NCBI GenBank assembly: GCA_938005315.1 | Contig: CALLOB010000056.1 | Span: forward strand, 1-34,825 | Length of the DNA stretch: 34,825 bases | Direction of reading: 5' to 3' | Origin: an uncultured Phycisphaerae bacterium | GTDB taxonomy: Bacteria > Planctomycetota > Phycisphaerae > UBA1845 > PWPN01 | In this document: positions 17,890 to 26,107 of the stretch, in pieces | Layout of the letters: every line of letters starts with the position of its first letter | How positions within the stretch are numbered: the first letter of the stretch is position 1 | The notes under the pieces: generated by a model | The model's database searches: none | The model's input: the letters and a program-made list of their open reading frames with translations, nothing else | What the model was told of the DNA's origin: nothing | Program-made: the position numbers and the translations under genes

Positions 17890-18438
17890 ATGACCAAGCG
17901 ACAGGCAATCAGGCGTGAAGGTGAGGGCGCGGAGCAAGCATTCCTGCGGTTGGTGCCGAGTAGCAGGGGCACAGACGACGCGAGGCGTGGTGATGTCATC
18001 GTGACGGTCGATGGGATCGACCATTATGTTGAAGTCAAGGAGTGCCACGCCAGTGTGGGCCAAGGGGGAACGGTCAACCAGGTCCGCCCCATCAAGTTCA
18101 TTGCGTGCGTCATTTGGGCGCCAAATCAAGGATGCTGGTATATCCTCTCCCCAGACCAGCTTGTGCTTCTGGCCGCGACGAAGAAGCGCGGCCAGCACAC
18201 GGAGATTCCATTTGAGTGCATGAATTTCACGCTTGGTTCGCTGCCAGAACACCTGCACTCCAGGGCCAGCGACGCTGAACTGGGTGTGACGGTTCTCGCT
18301 GCAATCCGTCGGGGGGCGAAGGCTGAAAAGATGAGCGGGCTGATGTCAGCGCTCCTCCGGGACATCAGAGCGATCAAGAACAAGTACATTGAGGCCGTGT
18401 GTCAGGCCGACAATGACGCTCGAGGCTCGGCGACGTAG
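17890..18438 (+). CDS. PD-(D/E)XK-like nuclease protein, putative restriction subunit 1
   Basis: 182 aa, start ATG 17890 with GAGG 5 nt upstream. I do not recognise a named family. The segment ARRGDVIVTVDGIDHYVEVK carries the pattern of a PD-(D/E)XK active site: Asp35, then Glu48 and Lys50 in a beta-strand. An upstream helix has EGAEQAFLRL, and a later hydrophobic strand (FIACVIWAPNQGCWYILSPD) fits the same fold. The base composition is visibly less GC-rich than flanking genes, suggesting recent transfer. It lies between a DNA methyltransferase and a second protein of the same fold class. The pair may form a heterodimeric restriction enzyme, or one may be a regulator. Inference from context only. 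Confidence 0.55.
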   Translation: MTKRQAIRREGEGAEQAFLRLVPSSRGTDDARRGDVIVTVDGIDHYVEVKECHASVGQGGTVNQVRPIKFIACVIWAPNQGCWYILSPDQLVLLAATKKRGQHTEIPFECMNFTLGSLPEHLHSRASDAELGVTVLAAIRRGAKAEKMSGLMSALLRDIRAIKNKYIEAVCQADNDARGSAT

Positions 18439-18441
18439 GGA

Positions 18442-19065
18442 ATGCAAGCACACGGCGCGGGTGAATCCGTAGGCCGGTGGGAGGCTTATGTGAGTGAAAT
18501 AACCGACCCTGATGTGAAGATTCTGGCGGGCATCGCATCAAGCCTGGAAGCGGATTATCTGGCTGATGACGAGAACTGGAGGGGCTCACCATTCGCGTGG
18601 ATCAAGACTCGTCCGTCGCGCCAGGTTGGTAAGATCGGCGAGCAACTGGTTGCCGGTTGGCTTGCTGCACGCGGCTTCAACGTCCAAAGAAGTCCTGACT
18701 CCGACGCGGACAGGCTGATCGAAGGGAAGCGAGTTGAGATAAAGTTCAGCACTTTGTGGAGGGGCGGCTCCTACAGGTTCCAGCAGTTACGCGACCAGAA
18801 CCATGAGTTGGTAATCTGTTTCGGCGTCAGCCCGTTTGACGCCCATTGCTGGGTGCTACCCAAGGCAGAGGTGCTTCGGCAGTGGAGGGAGACAGGAAAC
18901 CTCCAATCTCAGCACGGCGGCGCAAACGGGAAGGACACCGCCTGGCTGACAGTGGACCCTCAGAATATGCCGTCTTGGTTGCGCCCACGCGGGGGAAGAC
19001 TACGAGACGCGATTCAGGTCCTGTCAGGCCAGACAGGGTTCGTGCCGGAGCGACCAGAGGCATAG
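18442..19065 (+). CDS. PD-(D/E)XK-like nuclease protein, putative restriction subunit 2
   Basis: 207 aa from ATG 18442, three bases after the previous stop. An in-frame GTG at 18490 has a better GGGAGG site 5 nt upstream and gives 191 aa; I think it may be the true start. Active-site signature: Glu67 in QVGKIGEQLVAGWLAARGF, Asp90 in SDADRLIEGKRVEIKFSTLW, then Glu99 and Lys101. The C-terminal half is rich in Trp, Gln and His (ICFGVSPFDAHCWVLPKAEV; GKDTAWLTVDPQNMPSWL). This is the arrangement of small restriction-type nucleases. Reduced GC and tight spacing group it with the two preceding genes as one transcript. The target and partner are unknown. Confidence 0.6.
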   Translation: MQAHGAGESVGRWEAYVSEITDPDVKILAGIASSLEADYLADDENWRGSPFAWIKTRPSRQVGKIGEQLVAGWLAARGFNVQRSPDSDADRLIEGKRVEIKFSTLWRGGSYRFQQLRDQNHELVICFGVSPFDAHCWVLPKAEVLRQWRETGNLQSQHGGANGKDTAWLTVDPQNMPSWLRPRGGRLRDAIQVLSGQTGFVPERPEA

Positions 19066-19248
19066 ATCTTGGGGGGCAATGTAGAGAGCAGCCAGAGCGG
19101 CTATTTGTGTTGTGCAATCCATGTCTACCCTGGAATCTCGGCCAGCGGCCGGTCGGGCGGGCCGCGCCGAACGAGACTTAGTCTGCGTGACGAGCCGGTC
19201 GATCTCCGGAAAAACGGGTTCGACGGGTCCGAAGAAGGGCCAGGCGAA

Positions 19249-19294
19249 CGGGGCGACGGCGCGGGCCGGTTCGAAGTTCGGGCAGCCGCCCCGA
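19249..19294 (+). repeat. tRNA-like remnant / candidate right attachment site
   Basis: CGCCCCGA at 19287-19294 repeats the last eight bases of tRNA-Pro (9305-9312). It is followed after exactly 15 nt by GGCCGTTCGGC, the same spacing and same 11-mer as after the real tRNA. A CGGGGCG at 19249-19255 and a GGTTCGAA resembling a T loop suggest a shrunken tRNA copy without D and anticodon arms, though these could be chance in GC-rich DNA. I read the octamer as the right-hand crossover core of the element. Confidence 0.55.
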
Positions 19295-19401
19295 GTGGAC
19301 TGGATTGAGGGCCGTTCGGCAGGAAAGCTGAACGGTTTTCTCTTTGTCGATAAAGGAGTTACGTCGCTCAGGGCGCGATTCGAAGATACAGCATCGAGCA
19401 T
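19295..19401 (-). pseudogene. Remnant of a second serine recombinase 3' end
   Basis: The minus-strand reading LDAVSSNRALSDVTPLSTKR then KPFSFPAERPS matches the C-terminus of the recombinase at 9294-10794 (LECVSSNRLLSGASLVLIKR then RPFDYLAERPF). About 33 codons remain and no upstream recombinase domain is present. At the DNA level the two ends align without gaps for over 100 bases from the shared CGCCCCGA. It marks an older or tandem integration at the same kind of site. Confidence 0.75.
19312..19345 (+). terminator. Intrinsic terminator hairpin in the recombinase remnant
   Basis: CCGTTCGGC (19312-19320) pairs with GCTGAACGG (19327-19335), nine pairs including one G-U, loop AGGAAA, then TTTTCTCTTT. 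It is the counterpart of the hairpin at 9328-9363 and would stop plus-strand transcription coming from the nuclease genes. Confidence 0.65.
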
Positions 19402-19560
19402 CGCGCATCCAGGCCTGATTATAACACCGCATCCCAGCCCACGGCCCCGACGGAGCGGGGCCCTCCGACGGAACGCGCCACGTTACGCCCGGATTTATCT
19501 CCCCGGAGGAACGGGCTTCGTCGCGCCCGGGGATTCTCTCCCGCACATCTGCGGCCGCGG

Positions 19561-20631
19561 TCAGCGGCCGGCCGGCTGCTGCTGGGTCAGGCAGTGCAGC
19601 GTGCCCTGGCCCAGGACCAGGTCCACCGCGTGAATGCCGACCACCCGCCGCCCGGGGAACAGGCCGGCCAGCGTCTCCAGCGCCACCCGGTCGGCCGGGT
19701 CATTGAAGGTCGGCACGATGACCACGGTGTTGGCGATGTAGAAGTTGGCGTAGCTGGCTGGAAGACGCTGATCCTCGTACCAGACCGGCCGGGGCATCGG
19801 CAGGCGGACCACGCGCAGCGGCTCCCCGGCGGCATTGGTCGCGTCGGTCAGCCGGCGGAGGTTGTCGACCGAGGCGGCATGGTTGGCGTCCGCCGGGTCG
19901 GGCTCGAAGGCCAGGACCACGGTGCGCGGGTCGGTGAAGCGGGCGATGTCGTCGATGTGCCCGTGGGTGTCGTCGCCGGCACAGCCGCAGCCCAGCCAGA
20001 TCGTCTTGCGGATGCCCAGCCAGTCGGCGAAGGCCCGCTCGTAGCCGCGGCGGTCCAGCCCGGGGTTTCGCTGCTGCACGTCGGACTGGAAGCACTCCTC
20101 GGTCACCAGCAGCGTGCCGGCCCCGTCGGTCTCGATGCCTCCGCCCTCCAGCACCAGCGGCTCGTCCGGCCGGTCGGGGCGCATCGCCCGGACCACCGGC
20201 AGGCCGGTGATCCGACCGACGGCCGGGGGGATACCCGCGTCCAGGCGCCAGTTGTCGTACCGGGCCCAGGCGTTGAACCGCCAGGCCACCCAGACGATCT
20301 CTCCGCCGGGGGTCCGCACGGCGGTCGGGGCCGCGTCGCGCATCCAGCCGCGATCGGTGGGCACGACGTGCAGCCGGTACCCGGCCGGATCCACGCGATG
20401 GGCCTCCAGCCGTCGGCGAGCGTCGGCCAGGACCTCCTCGTCGCGGCAGAGGATCTCCACCCGCTCGGACTCCGCCAGCACCCGCACCATTTCGGGATAC
20501 ACCCAGCGCACGGCCTCGAGCTTGTCCGGCCAGTCCTCTTCCTGGTGGGGCCAGCTCAGCCATGTGGCGTCGTGGGGCTCCCACTCGGCGGGCATCAGGC
20601 CGACCGGCGGCGGACCGGATCGATCGCTCAT
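19561..20631 (-). CDS. aguA: Agmatine deiminase
   Basis: 356 aa, a normal length for the porphyromonas-type peptidyl-arginine deiminase superfamily. It hydrolyses agmatine to N-carbamoylputrescine and ammonia in the cytoplasm. Visible signatures: MPAEWEPHDATWLSWPHQE at the N-terminus, DRGWMRDAAPTAV, the substrate loop VLEGGGIETDGAGTLLVTEE, GDDTHGHIDDIARF with catalytic His and Asp, and the C-terminal nucleophile Cys in GQGTLHCLTQQQP. The start at 20631 overlaps the stop of the amidase gene by ATGA and has GGAGGA upstream. With that gene it forms a two-step route from agmatine to putrescine. No arginine decarboxylase is in the window. Confidence 0.95.
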   Translation of the reverse strand: MSDRSGPPPVGLMPAEWEPHDATWLSWPHQEEDWPDKLEAVRWVYPEMVRVLAESERVEILCRDEEVLADARRRLEAHRVDPAGYRLHVVPTDRGWMRDAAPTAVRTPGGEIVWVAWRFNAWARYDNWRLDAGIPPAVGRITGLPVVRAMRPDRPDEPLVLEGGGIETDGAGTLLVTEECFQSDVQQRNPGLDRRGYERAFADWLGIRKTIWLGCGCAGDDTHGHIDDIARFTDPRTVVLAFEPDPADANHAASVDNLRRLTDATNAAGEPLRVVRLPMPRPVWYEDQRLPASYANFYIANTVVIVPTFNDPADRVALETLAGLFPGRRVVGIHAVDLVLGQGTLHCLTQQQPAGR

Positions 20632-21542
20632 GCTTCCTCCGGACGGTCCAGCAGGCGGTGAAGGATCGGCCCGTAGGCGTCCACCCGCCGGTCGCGCAGA
20701 AACGGCCATCCGCGGCGGACCTCCTCGATCCGGCTGCGGCTGCAGACGGCGGTCAGCACCTCGGGCCGGTCGGCGGAGGCCTCGGCCAGCACCACGCCGA
20801 AGGGGTCGGCGATGAAGGAGTGCCCGAAGAACTCCAGTCCGTCGGTGCCGGGCTCGGGCTCGTGCCCAATGCGGTTGACCGCCATGACATAGACGCCGTT
20901 GGCGATGGCGTGGGCCCGCTGGGCGGTCTGCCAGGCGGCCAGTTGTTCGGCCCCGAGGGCGGCCTTCTCTCGCGGATGCCAGCCGATGGCCGTGGGGTAG
21001 CAGAGCACCTCGGCCCCGGCCAGGGCGGTGATCCGCGCCGCCTCGGGGTACCACTGGTCCCAGCAGATCAGCACGCCGACGGCCGCCCAGCGGGTGCGGA
21101 AGACCGCAAAGCCCCCGCCGGGAGCGCGGGCATCGCCGGGCGTGAAATAGAACTTCTCGCAGTACAGCGGGTCGTCCGGGATGTGCATCTTGCGATACAC
21201 GCCCAGCAGCGACCCGTCGGCGTCGATGACCGCCGCGCTGTTATGATACACCCCGGCGGCCCGGCGTTCGAAGACCGGCACGACCAGGGCGACCTGAAGC
21301 TCGCGGGCGAGGCGCTGCATGACCTCGACCGTCGGCCCGGGAACCGGCTCGGCCAGGTCGAAACGGGCAGCGTCGGCGGCCTTGCAGAAGTAGGTCGAGG
21401 CGAACAGTTCCTGCAGGCAGATCACGCGGGCCCCGCGGGCGGAGGCCTCGCGGATGCCCGCGACGGCGCGGTCCAGGTTGACCTGCCGATCATCCCCGCA
21501 GGGGTGCTGGACCGCGCCGATCGCGAACGTGTCCGCATTCAT
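20628..21542 (-). CDS. aguB: N-carbamoylputrescine amidase
   Basis: 304 aa nitrilase-superfamily enzyme; it converts N-carbamoylputrescine to putrescine, CO2 and ammonia. The Glu-Lys-Cys triad is visible: Glu in ICLQELFASTYFC, Lys in GVYRKMHIPDDPLYCEKFYF, and Cys in VGVLICWDQWYPEAAR. The motifs YCEKFYFTPGD and EFFGHSFIADPFG are typical of plant- and bacteria-type AguB rather than general nitrilases. The gene precedes aguA with a 4-bp overlap, so both proteins come from one message. The start ATG at 21542 is family-consistent (MNADTFAIGAVQ). Specificity is inferred from the pairing and these motifs. Confidence 0.95.
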   Translation of the reverse strand: MNADTFAIGAVQHPCGDDRQVNLDRAVAGIREASARGARVICLQELFASTYFCKAADAARFDLAEPVPGPTVEVMQRLARELQVALVVPVFERRAAGVYHNSAAVIDADGSLLGVYRKMHIPDDPLYCEKFYFTPGDARAPGGGFAVFRTRWAAVGVLICWDQWYPEAARITALAGAEVLCYPTAIGWHPREKAALGAEQLAAWQTAQRAHAIANGVYVMAVNRIGHEPEPGTDGLEFFGHSFIADPFGVVLAEASADRPEVLTAVCSRSRIEEVRRGWPFLRDRRVDAYGPILHRLLDRPEEA

Positions 21543-21549
21543 GGCCTGC

Positions 21550-22719
21550 TCAGTTGATCTCCAGGGCGTCCCGGTCCGGGAGTTTTGGGAAGGGGTTGTG
21601 CGGCTCGGTCTGGTACCAGTAGGCCACCGAGGCGATGTCCTCTCTGAGCGGCAGGTACCTCCCGCCGTCGCGCCAGCCCAGGGCCTGCATCGTCACCCGC
21701 AGGTCGCTGTCGAAGCGCACCGGATCGACGATGTGCCAGCGGTACAGCCCGAACCGCATCTGCGTGTTCCACATGCCGTCCGGGCGGATCACCTGCGGCA
21801 TGCCGGCATAGGGGGTGGTGAACTCGCGGTACTGGTCCTTGCCGGCGGCGTCCTTGACCACGAAGCAGTAGGAGCCGCAGAAGTAGTCCTCGGTGCCGGT
21901 GCCGCAGATCGTCGGAAAGTCCCTGTCGCCGTCCATGTAGAACTTGATCTCGCCCTCTCCCCACCAGCCGTTGTTGTTGGCCTGCCAAGCCATGTATGTG
22001 CCGACATACTGGCCCTTGCCGCGGATCCCGTCCACGATGGTATAGACCTCCTTGTACGGCAGCGGGTTGACCCGGCGGAACTGGGCGTGGAAGTAGGCCT
22101 CGTCGTCGGGAATGTCGGTCAGCGTGTAGTTGATCTGATAGTACAGCGTCTGGTTGTCGGAGTGGAGGTTCTCGATGGTGATGCGGCAATGCCGGCGGAA
22201 GGGCATCAACCAGTAGCAGTTGAACGCGCTGCCGGGGTTGACGCAGACCGCCAGCGAGGAGACCTGGGCGTACTGACCCCAGCCGCAGGCGAAGAAATCG
22301 CCCAGGGGCACCTCCACCGAGGGCTCCTTCTCGCCGTCCCAGTACATCCGCAGGATCCAGAACCGCCACTTGCCGGTGGGCGTCATCCAGATCTGCTGGA
22401 TGGCGCCGGGACCCTCGATGTCCGCCAGGGTGAAGACCTCGCCGGGCTTGAGCGTGATCGAGGGCGAGACCTTCCAGCCCTGCCCCAGCTCGCGGGCGGC
22501 GTTCCTGCCGGTGCCGTCGGTGGCCATGCCGCCGGCGCCCTTCTCGCCGGTGAAGTTCTCGGGCGAGATCGAGCGCGTCCTGGCGTCCGAGAGCCTCGAC
22601 AGGTTGCCCATGTGCATGTGCAGGCCGTTGAACGGCCGGGCATCCTCGCCGGCGGCGGCGGAAGCGGCCAGGGCCACGGCCACCAGGCTGGTCATGACCG
22701 TCACTTGTCGTCGTCGCAT
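21550..22719 (-). CDS. DUF2961 / GH172-family secreted glycoside hydrolase
   Basis: 389 aa with a clear signal peptide (MRRRQVTVMTSLVAVALAAS, then AAAG). The mature part matches DUF2961, now glycoside hydrolase family 172, whose characterised members act on fructofuranose- or arabinofuranose-containing glycans. Family features: the N-terminal ARTRSISPENFTGEKGAGG motif, two jelly-roll-like halves, FACGWGQYAQVSSLAVCVNP in the first and ICGTGTEDYFCGSYCFV in the second. Start ATG 22719 has GGGGAGG 5 nt upstream. It should act in the periplasm or outside the cell. It lies between the putrescine genes and a GH2 enzyme, all on the minus strand, the latter suggesting plant- or algal-glycan use. The exact substrate is not predictable. 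Confidence 0.88.
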   Translation of the reverse strand: MRRRQVTVMTSLVAVALAASAAAGEDARPFNGLHMHMGNLSRLSDARTRSISPENFTGEKGAGGMATDGTGRNAARELGQGWKVSPSITLKPGEVFTLADIEGPGAIQQIWMTPTGKWRFWILRMYWDGEKEPSVEVPLGDFFACGWGQYAQVSSLAVCVNPGSAFNCYWLMPFRRHCRITIENLHSDNQTLYYQINYTLTDIPDDEAYFHAQFRRVNPLPYKEVYTIVDGIRGKGQYVGTYMAWQANNNGWWGEGEIKFYMDGDRDFPTICGTGTEDYFCGSYCFVVKDAAGKDQYREFTTPYAGMPQVIRPDGMWNTQMRFGLYRWHIVDPVRFDSDLRVTMQALGWRDGGRYLPLREDIASVAYWYQTEPHNPFPKLPDRDALEIN

Positions 22720-22804
22720 GTGAACCTCCCCATGTCAGGCAACGTGCCGCGACCGGTGCGCGTCCCCGGCGCCGGAGACCGGCGCACACGGTCGATCCGA
22801 GCTC

Positions 22805-25324
22805 TCATCGGCGCCGTACGGCGTCGCGGCTGCCGACGCGCAGCACCCGCGGCTCCGGCAGACTGTCCGGCCAGGGCATGACGTACGGTATCCCGGGAAG
22901 CAGATCGAAGCAGTTGTCGGGCAACGGTCGCTCGCCGTCGAGGTCCAGGCACACGCCCCAGGCGAACACCGGCGATTCCAGCGTCAGCACGCCGTCCCGG
23001 CGACGCAGCCGGATCTCCGGCTCGGCGAAGGCCAGGTCCTTGAACCGCTGCACGAACAGCCGGTGCGCGGCCCGCTGCCCGCCGGCCTCCAGCACCGCGA
23101 AGGCCCCGCTTCGGCGGGTGTCCAGGCGCTCCCAGGCGTCCCGCTCGAAACGGGCCAGTTCCGTCGAGGCGTTGGCCGGCAGGGACGCCGGAATCCTGCG
23201 GTCCAGCGGACGCTGCCCGTCCAGCGTGAAGAGACCGAAACGCAGCTCGCCCGAGACGTCGCCCGGCGTGTCGTTCACGCCGTAGACCACCACCTCGCGC
23301 TCGTCGGAGGTCACGACCACCGTCACCGGGGCGAACGCCCGTCGCACCGGGTGGAAGCACAGCTTGCGCCGCAGGTAGTAGTCCACGATCGTCCAGCCCA
23401 GGCTCACCGGCCAGGAATCGTTGTACATCCAGAAGACCGCCGAGGCGCTGCTGAACATCCGCCGCCGGTAGTTCAGGATGTACTCCACCAGCCCCTCGGC
23501 CTGGCACAGGGCGCTGCAGAACGCGAAGTCGTCCAGGTCCATCGACGCATGGTCGCGCCCCAGCCATAGCTCCAGCGTCGCGTACGCCCGGCCGAGCTCT
23601 CCGGGGGTCATGCTCGTGCAGGCCATGGGATTGTCGTGATGATCCCAGGACGGCGAAAACACGTGCTGCTGACCCGGCGGCAGGAACTGCCGCAACGTGG
23701 CCGGCGACGAGGCCCCCAGAATGCCCCCTTCGTTGGGGAAGCGGTCCACGTACCCGCGGTACTTCCACCAGTCCGCCCCCCCGCTGGTCAGGATCGACAC
23801 CTCCCAGGGATGCTGGTCGCCGACCGTCGGATCGTTGGGGTGCAGGAAGTCCGGCGAGTACGGGGAGCTGATCCAGTAGGCCGTCGAGGGGTTCTCCCGG
23901 CGCGAAATCATCGGGATGTCGTGGTGGAACATCGCGTAGTGGGGATGCGTGCGCCGCGTGTCGTCGTAACCCCAGTGCCAGTCGCCCCATTCGATCTCGT
24001 TGTTGCCGCACCAGACCACCAGGCTGGGATGGTGGGCCAGATCCCGCGTCGCCCAGGTCACCTCCCGGCGGACCTCCGCCGCGAATTCCGGGTCGTCGCC
24101 TGGATATTTCGCGCAGGCGAAGAGGTAATCGTGCCAGATCATCACCCCGGCCTCGTCGCAGGCATCGCACAGCGCGTGATCGGCGAACGCACCCCCGCCC
24201 CAGACGCGAAGCAGGTTGAAGTTGGCCTCGAGGGCGATGCGGACCAGCTCGCGGTGACGCTCCGAGGTCACCGTGCTGTAAAGCAGGTCCGCCGGGACCC
24301 AGTTGCCGCCCTTGCAGAAGACCGGCCGGTTGTTGACCTTCAGAATGAAGTGCTCGCCGGTCTCCGGATGCGGCGAGCGGTCGATCTCGACCCGGCGGAC
24401 GCCCGTCCGGCGGGTTACCGTGCGCACGTCGCCGCCGGCGGCCATGCGGATCTGGATGGTATAGAGGTTCTGCTCGCCGTGTCCCACCGGCCACCACAGC
24501 TTCGGTTGTCGCACGGGCACGGCCAGCTCGACGAGGTTGTCTCCCGGCCGGATATCGACCCGGACGGACGCGCGCTCGCCGGTTTCCTGAATCACCGCTT
24601 CCAGCTCGGCCGGCACGGGCTGCTGGCCGACGCCCTGAATGTCGGCCCGCACCGTGATCGTCGCCGAGGCCAGATCCGCAGCCGTCATCGCGAAGGCCGC
24701 CACCTGATTGAACCACGGAGTCGTGCTCCACTCCAGCGACACATCGCCGAGGATGCCGACGTTCACCAGGCGGGGATTCCAGTCCCAACCGCACTGGTAT
24801 TGCGGCTTGCGCAGCCACGGGCGACGGGTGAGCATGTCCATGTGGTAATGCGAGTACTCGCCCACCGGACGATCCGCGGTGGAATGCATGCCGGTCGAAA
24901 CCCGGACCACCAGCAGGTTGTCGCCGGGCCTGAGAAGGCCGGTGACGTCGAACCTTGCCGGCCGGTGGGCATTGGCGTGACGTCCGACCTCCCGGCCGTT
25001 CAGCCAGACCACGGCCTCCAGCTCCAGCCGCTGGAAGACCAGCCAGGCCGGGGACGAGCAGGCCTCCGGCGGCGCCTGGAACGTGTGCCGGTAGATCCAG
25101 TACTGCTCCTCCACCCAGCGGGCCTTCAGCGAGTTGAGGCCGACATTGATGTCCTCGATCAGGCCCGCGTCCATCAGCAGACGGTGGACCGGCGCGGGCA
25201 CCGCCGCGGGCATGAGCCGCCGGCCCCGCAGGTGGTCGGCGGTGTAATGGTCGGGGTTCATCAGGGGGTGGCCTTCGGCCCAGGTCAGCCCCCAAGTGCC
25301 GTTGAGACTCAGGGTTCCGTACAT
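22805..25324 (-). CDS. GH2-family beta-mannosidase-like glycosidase
   Basis: 839 aa, typical for beta-mannosidases. Domain order: N-terminal sugar-binding jelly roll (about 10-190, with LEAVVWLNGREVGRHANAH), immunoglobulin-like domain (about 200-300), then the TIM barrel, and a C-terminal beta domain. The mannosidase-type QYQCGWDWNPRLVNVGI motif is present. The acid/base is probably Glu443 in WCGNNEIEWGD, and the nucleophile is probably Glu532 in DRFPNEGGILG. No signal peptide is seen, so it would act on short mannosides in the cytoplasm. ATG 25324 with GGGAG upstream is preferred over an in-frame GTG nine codons earlier. The gene is divergent from the fluoride operon. Confidence 0.9.
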   Translation of the reverse strand: MYGTLSLNGTWGLTWAEGHPLMNPDHYTADHLRGRRLMPAAVPAPVHRLLMDAGLIEDINVGLNSLKARWVEEQYWIYRHTFQAPPEACSSPAWLVFQRLELEAVVWLNGREVGRHANAHRPARFDVTGLLRPGDNLLVVRVSTGMHSTADRPVGEYSHYHMDMLTRRPWLRKPQYQCGWDWNPRLVNVGILGDVSLEWSTTPWFNQVAAFAMTAADLASATITVRADIQGVGQQPVPAELEAVIQETGERASVRVDIRPGDNLVELAVPVRQPKLWWPVGHGEQNLYTIQIRMAAGGDVRTVTRRTGVRRVEIDRSPHPETGEHFILKVNNRPVFCKGGNWVPADLLYSTVTSERHRELVRIALEANFNLLRVWGGGAFADHALCDACDEAGVMIWHDYLFACAKYPGDDPEFAAEVRREVTWATRDLAHHPSLVVWCGNNEIEWGDWHWGYDDTRRTHPHYAMFHHDIPMISRRENPSTAYWISSPYSPDFLHPNDPTVGDQHPWEVSILTSGGADWWKYRGYVDRFPNEGGILGASSPATLRQFLPPGQQHVFSPSWDHHDNPMACTSMTPGELGRAYATLELWLGRDHASMDLDDFAFCSALCQAEGLVEYILNYRRRMFSSASAVFWMYNDSWPVSLGWTIVDYYLRRKLCFHPVRRAFAPVTVVVTSDEREVVVYGVNDTPGDVSGELRFGLFTLDGQRPLDRRIPASLPANASTELARFERDAWERLDTRRSGAFAVLEAGGQRAAHRLFVQRFKDLAFAEPEIRLRRRDGVLTLESPVFAWGVCLDLDGERPLPDNCFDLLPGIPYVMPWPDSLPEPRVLRVGSRDAVRRR

Positions 25325-25444
25325 CTTTCTCCCAGCCGCCGGATCAATCACCGGAACAATGCCCCGGGCCGCCCGTGCTCACGGGCGACCGCAGAACCCG
25401 ACAGAGCCTAACGGCTGGCGGGTTCGGCCACAAGCCGGCCGCCC

Positions 25445-25473
25445 TTGCGGCCCGTTCGGCCGGACGCTAGGAT
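25445..25473 (+). promoter_or_regulatory. Sigma-70-type promoter of the fluoride operon
   Basis: TTGCGG at 25445-25450 and TAGGAT at 25468-25473 with exactly 17 bp between them. The predicted start near 25480 falls at the first bases of the riboswitch, which supports the call. Confidence 0.6.
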
Positions 25474-25477
25474 AGCG

Positions 25478-25535
25478 GCGGCGATGGAGTCCGCCATCAA
25501 GCGGTCGTGCAGACCTGATGACTCCTACCTGGATC
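25478..25535 (+). promoter_or_regulatory. Fluoride riboswitch (crcB motif)
   Basis: The conserved 5' core GGCGATGGAGTCCGCC (25479-25494) and 3' core CTGATGACTCCTAC (25515-25528) match the crcB/fluoride motif, with the variable hairpin GCGGTCGTGCAGAC between them. This RNA binds fluoride through magnesium ions. An intrinsic terminator 40 nt downstream and a fluoride exporter gene after that fit an ON switch acting on transcription. Confidence 0.95.
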
Positions 25536-25573
25536 GACCTGGGTAGGGTCTGCGCGACGCGAACCGTGCATTC

Positions 25574-25610
25574 AACCCCTCCCAGGCCGACGGCCCGGGC
25601 GGGGTTTTTT
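25574..25610 (+). terminator. Expression-platform terminator of the fluoride riboswitch
   Basis: AACCCC (25574-25579) pairs with GGGGTT (25601-25606), extended inside by CCC/GGG and GGCC/GGCC pairs, and is followed by a T tract (TTTTTT, 25605-25610). It ends 29 nt before the crcB start. Without fluoride the RNA should stop here. Confidence 0.85.
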
Positions 25611-25639
25611 GTTGGTCGCCGGGCGGGCCCGGCGCGGGG

Positions 25640-26035
25640 ATGGACATGGTCAAGCTGGTGCTGATCTTCATGGGCGGCGGCCTGGGATCCCTTTGCCGGT
25701 ACGGGCTGGCGGGCCTGGGGCAGCGGCTGAGCGACGGATCATTCCCGCTGGGAACCCTCATTGTGAACGTCCTGGGATGCTTCGTCATCGGACTGCTCAA
25801 CTACGCCTTCAGCAGCGGCGGATACCTGATCCGGCCGGAATACCGCATCGCCCTGACCATCGGCCTGCTGGGGGGATTCACGACGTTCTCGACGTTCGGC
25901 TGGGAGACGTTCGCGCTGGCCAATGACGGCCAGGGACTCCGGGCGGTGATGAATCTGCTGCTCAGCGTGACGCTGGGTTTCTCGGCGGTGCTGGTCGGGT
26001 ACCGTCTGGCGGAGAAATGGTTCGGGGCCGGGTGA
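25640..26035 (+). CDS. crcB: Fluoride-specific ion channel CrcB/Fluc
   Basis: 131 aa, the normal size of a single-domain Fluc subunit, with four hydrophobic segments. Conserved motifs: FMGGGLGSLCRYGLAGL in helix 1, FPLGTLIVNVLGCFVIGLL with the channel Asn, and GLLGGFTTFSTFGWE with the phenylalanines that line the fluoride pathway. Fluc forms dual-topology dimers in the inner membrane and lets fluoride leave the cell. ATG 25640 is used; ATG 25646 is equally possible. It is the first gene after the fluoride riboswitch and is followed by four same-strand genes that probably belong to the same response. Confidence 0.96.
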   Translation: MDMVKLVLIFMGGGLGSLCRYGLAGLGQRLSDGSFPLGTLIVNVLGCFVIGLLNYAFSSGGYLIRPEYRIALTIGLLGGFTTFSTFGWETFALANDGQGLRAVMNLLLSVTLGFSAVLVGYRLAEKWFGAG

Positions 26036-26107
26036 GGCGCACCACGCGCGACCGTCGGACGTCCGCAGGTCGCGGCGGCTGACGGGCTCGACGGGAGGTC
26101 GTTCCAC

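Noticed and set aside
19410-19560. Intrinsic terminator GGCCCCG/CGGGGCC near 19442-19461
   Set aside because: The stem is perfect but no U tract follows on either strand, so I did not call it.
23636-25411. Large plus-strand open frame opposite the GH2 gene
   Set aside because: The GH2 enzyme explains this region fully; the antisense product has no recognisable family.
25340-25440. Second regulatory RNA upstream of the riboswitch
   Set aside because: Only short GC hairpins (such as GCCCGT/ACGGGC) are seen; they precede the predicted promoter and match no motif I know.
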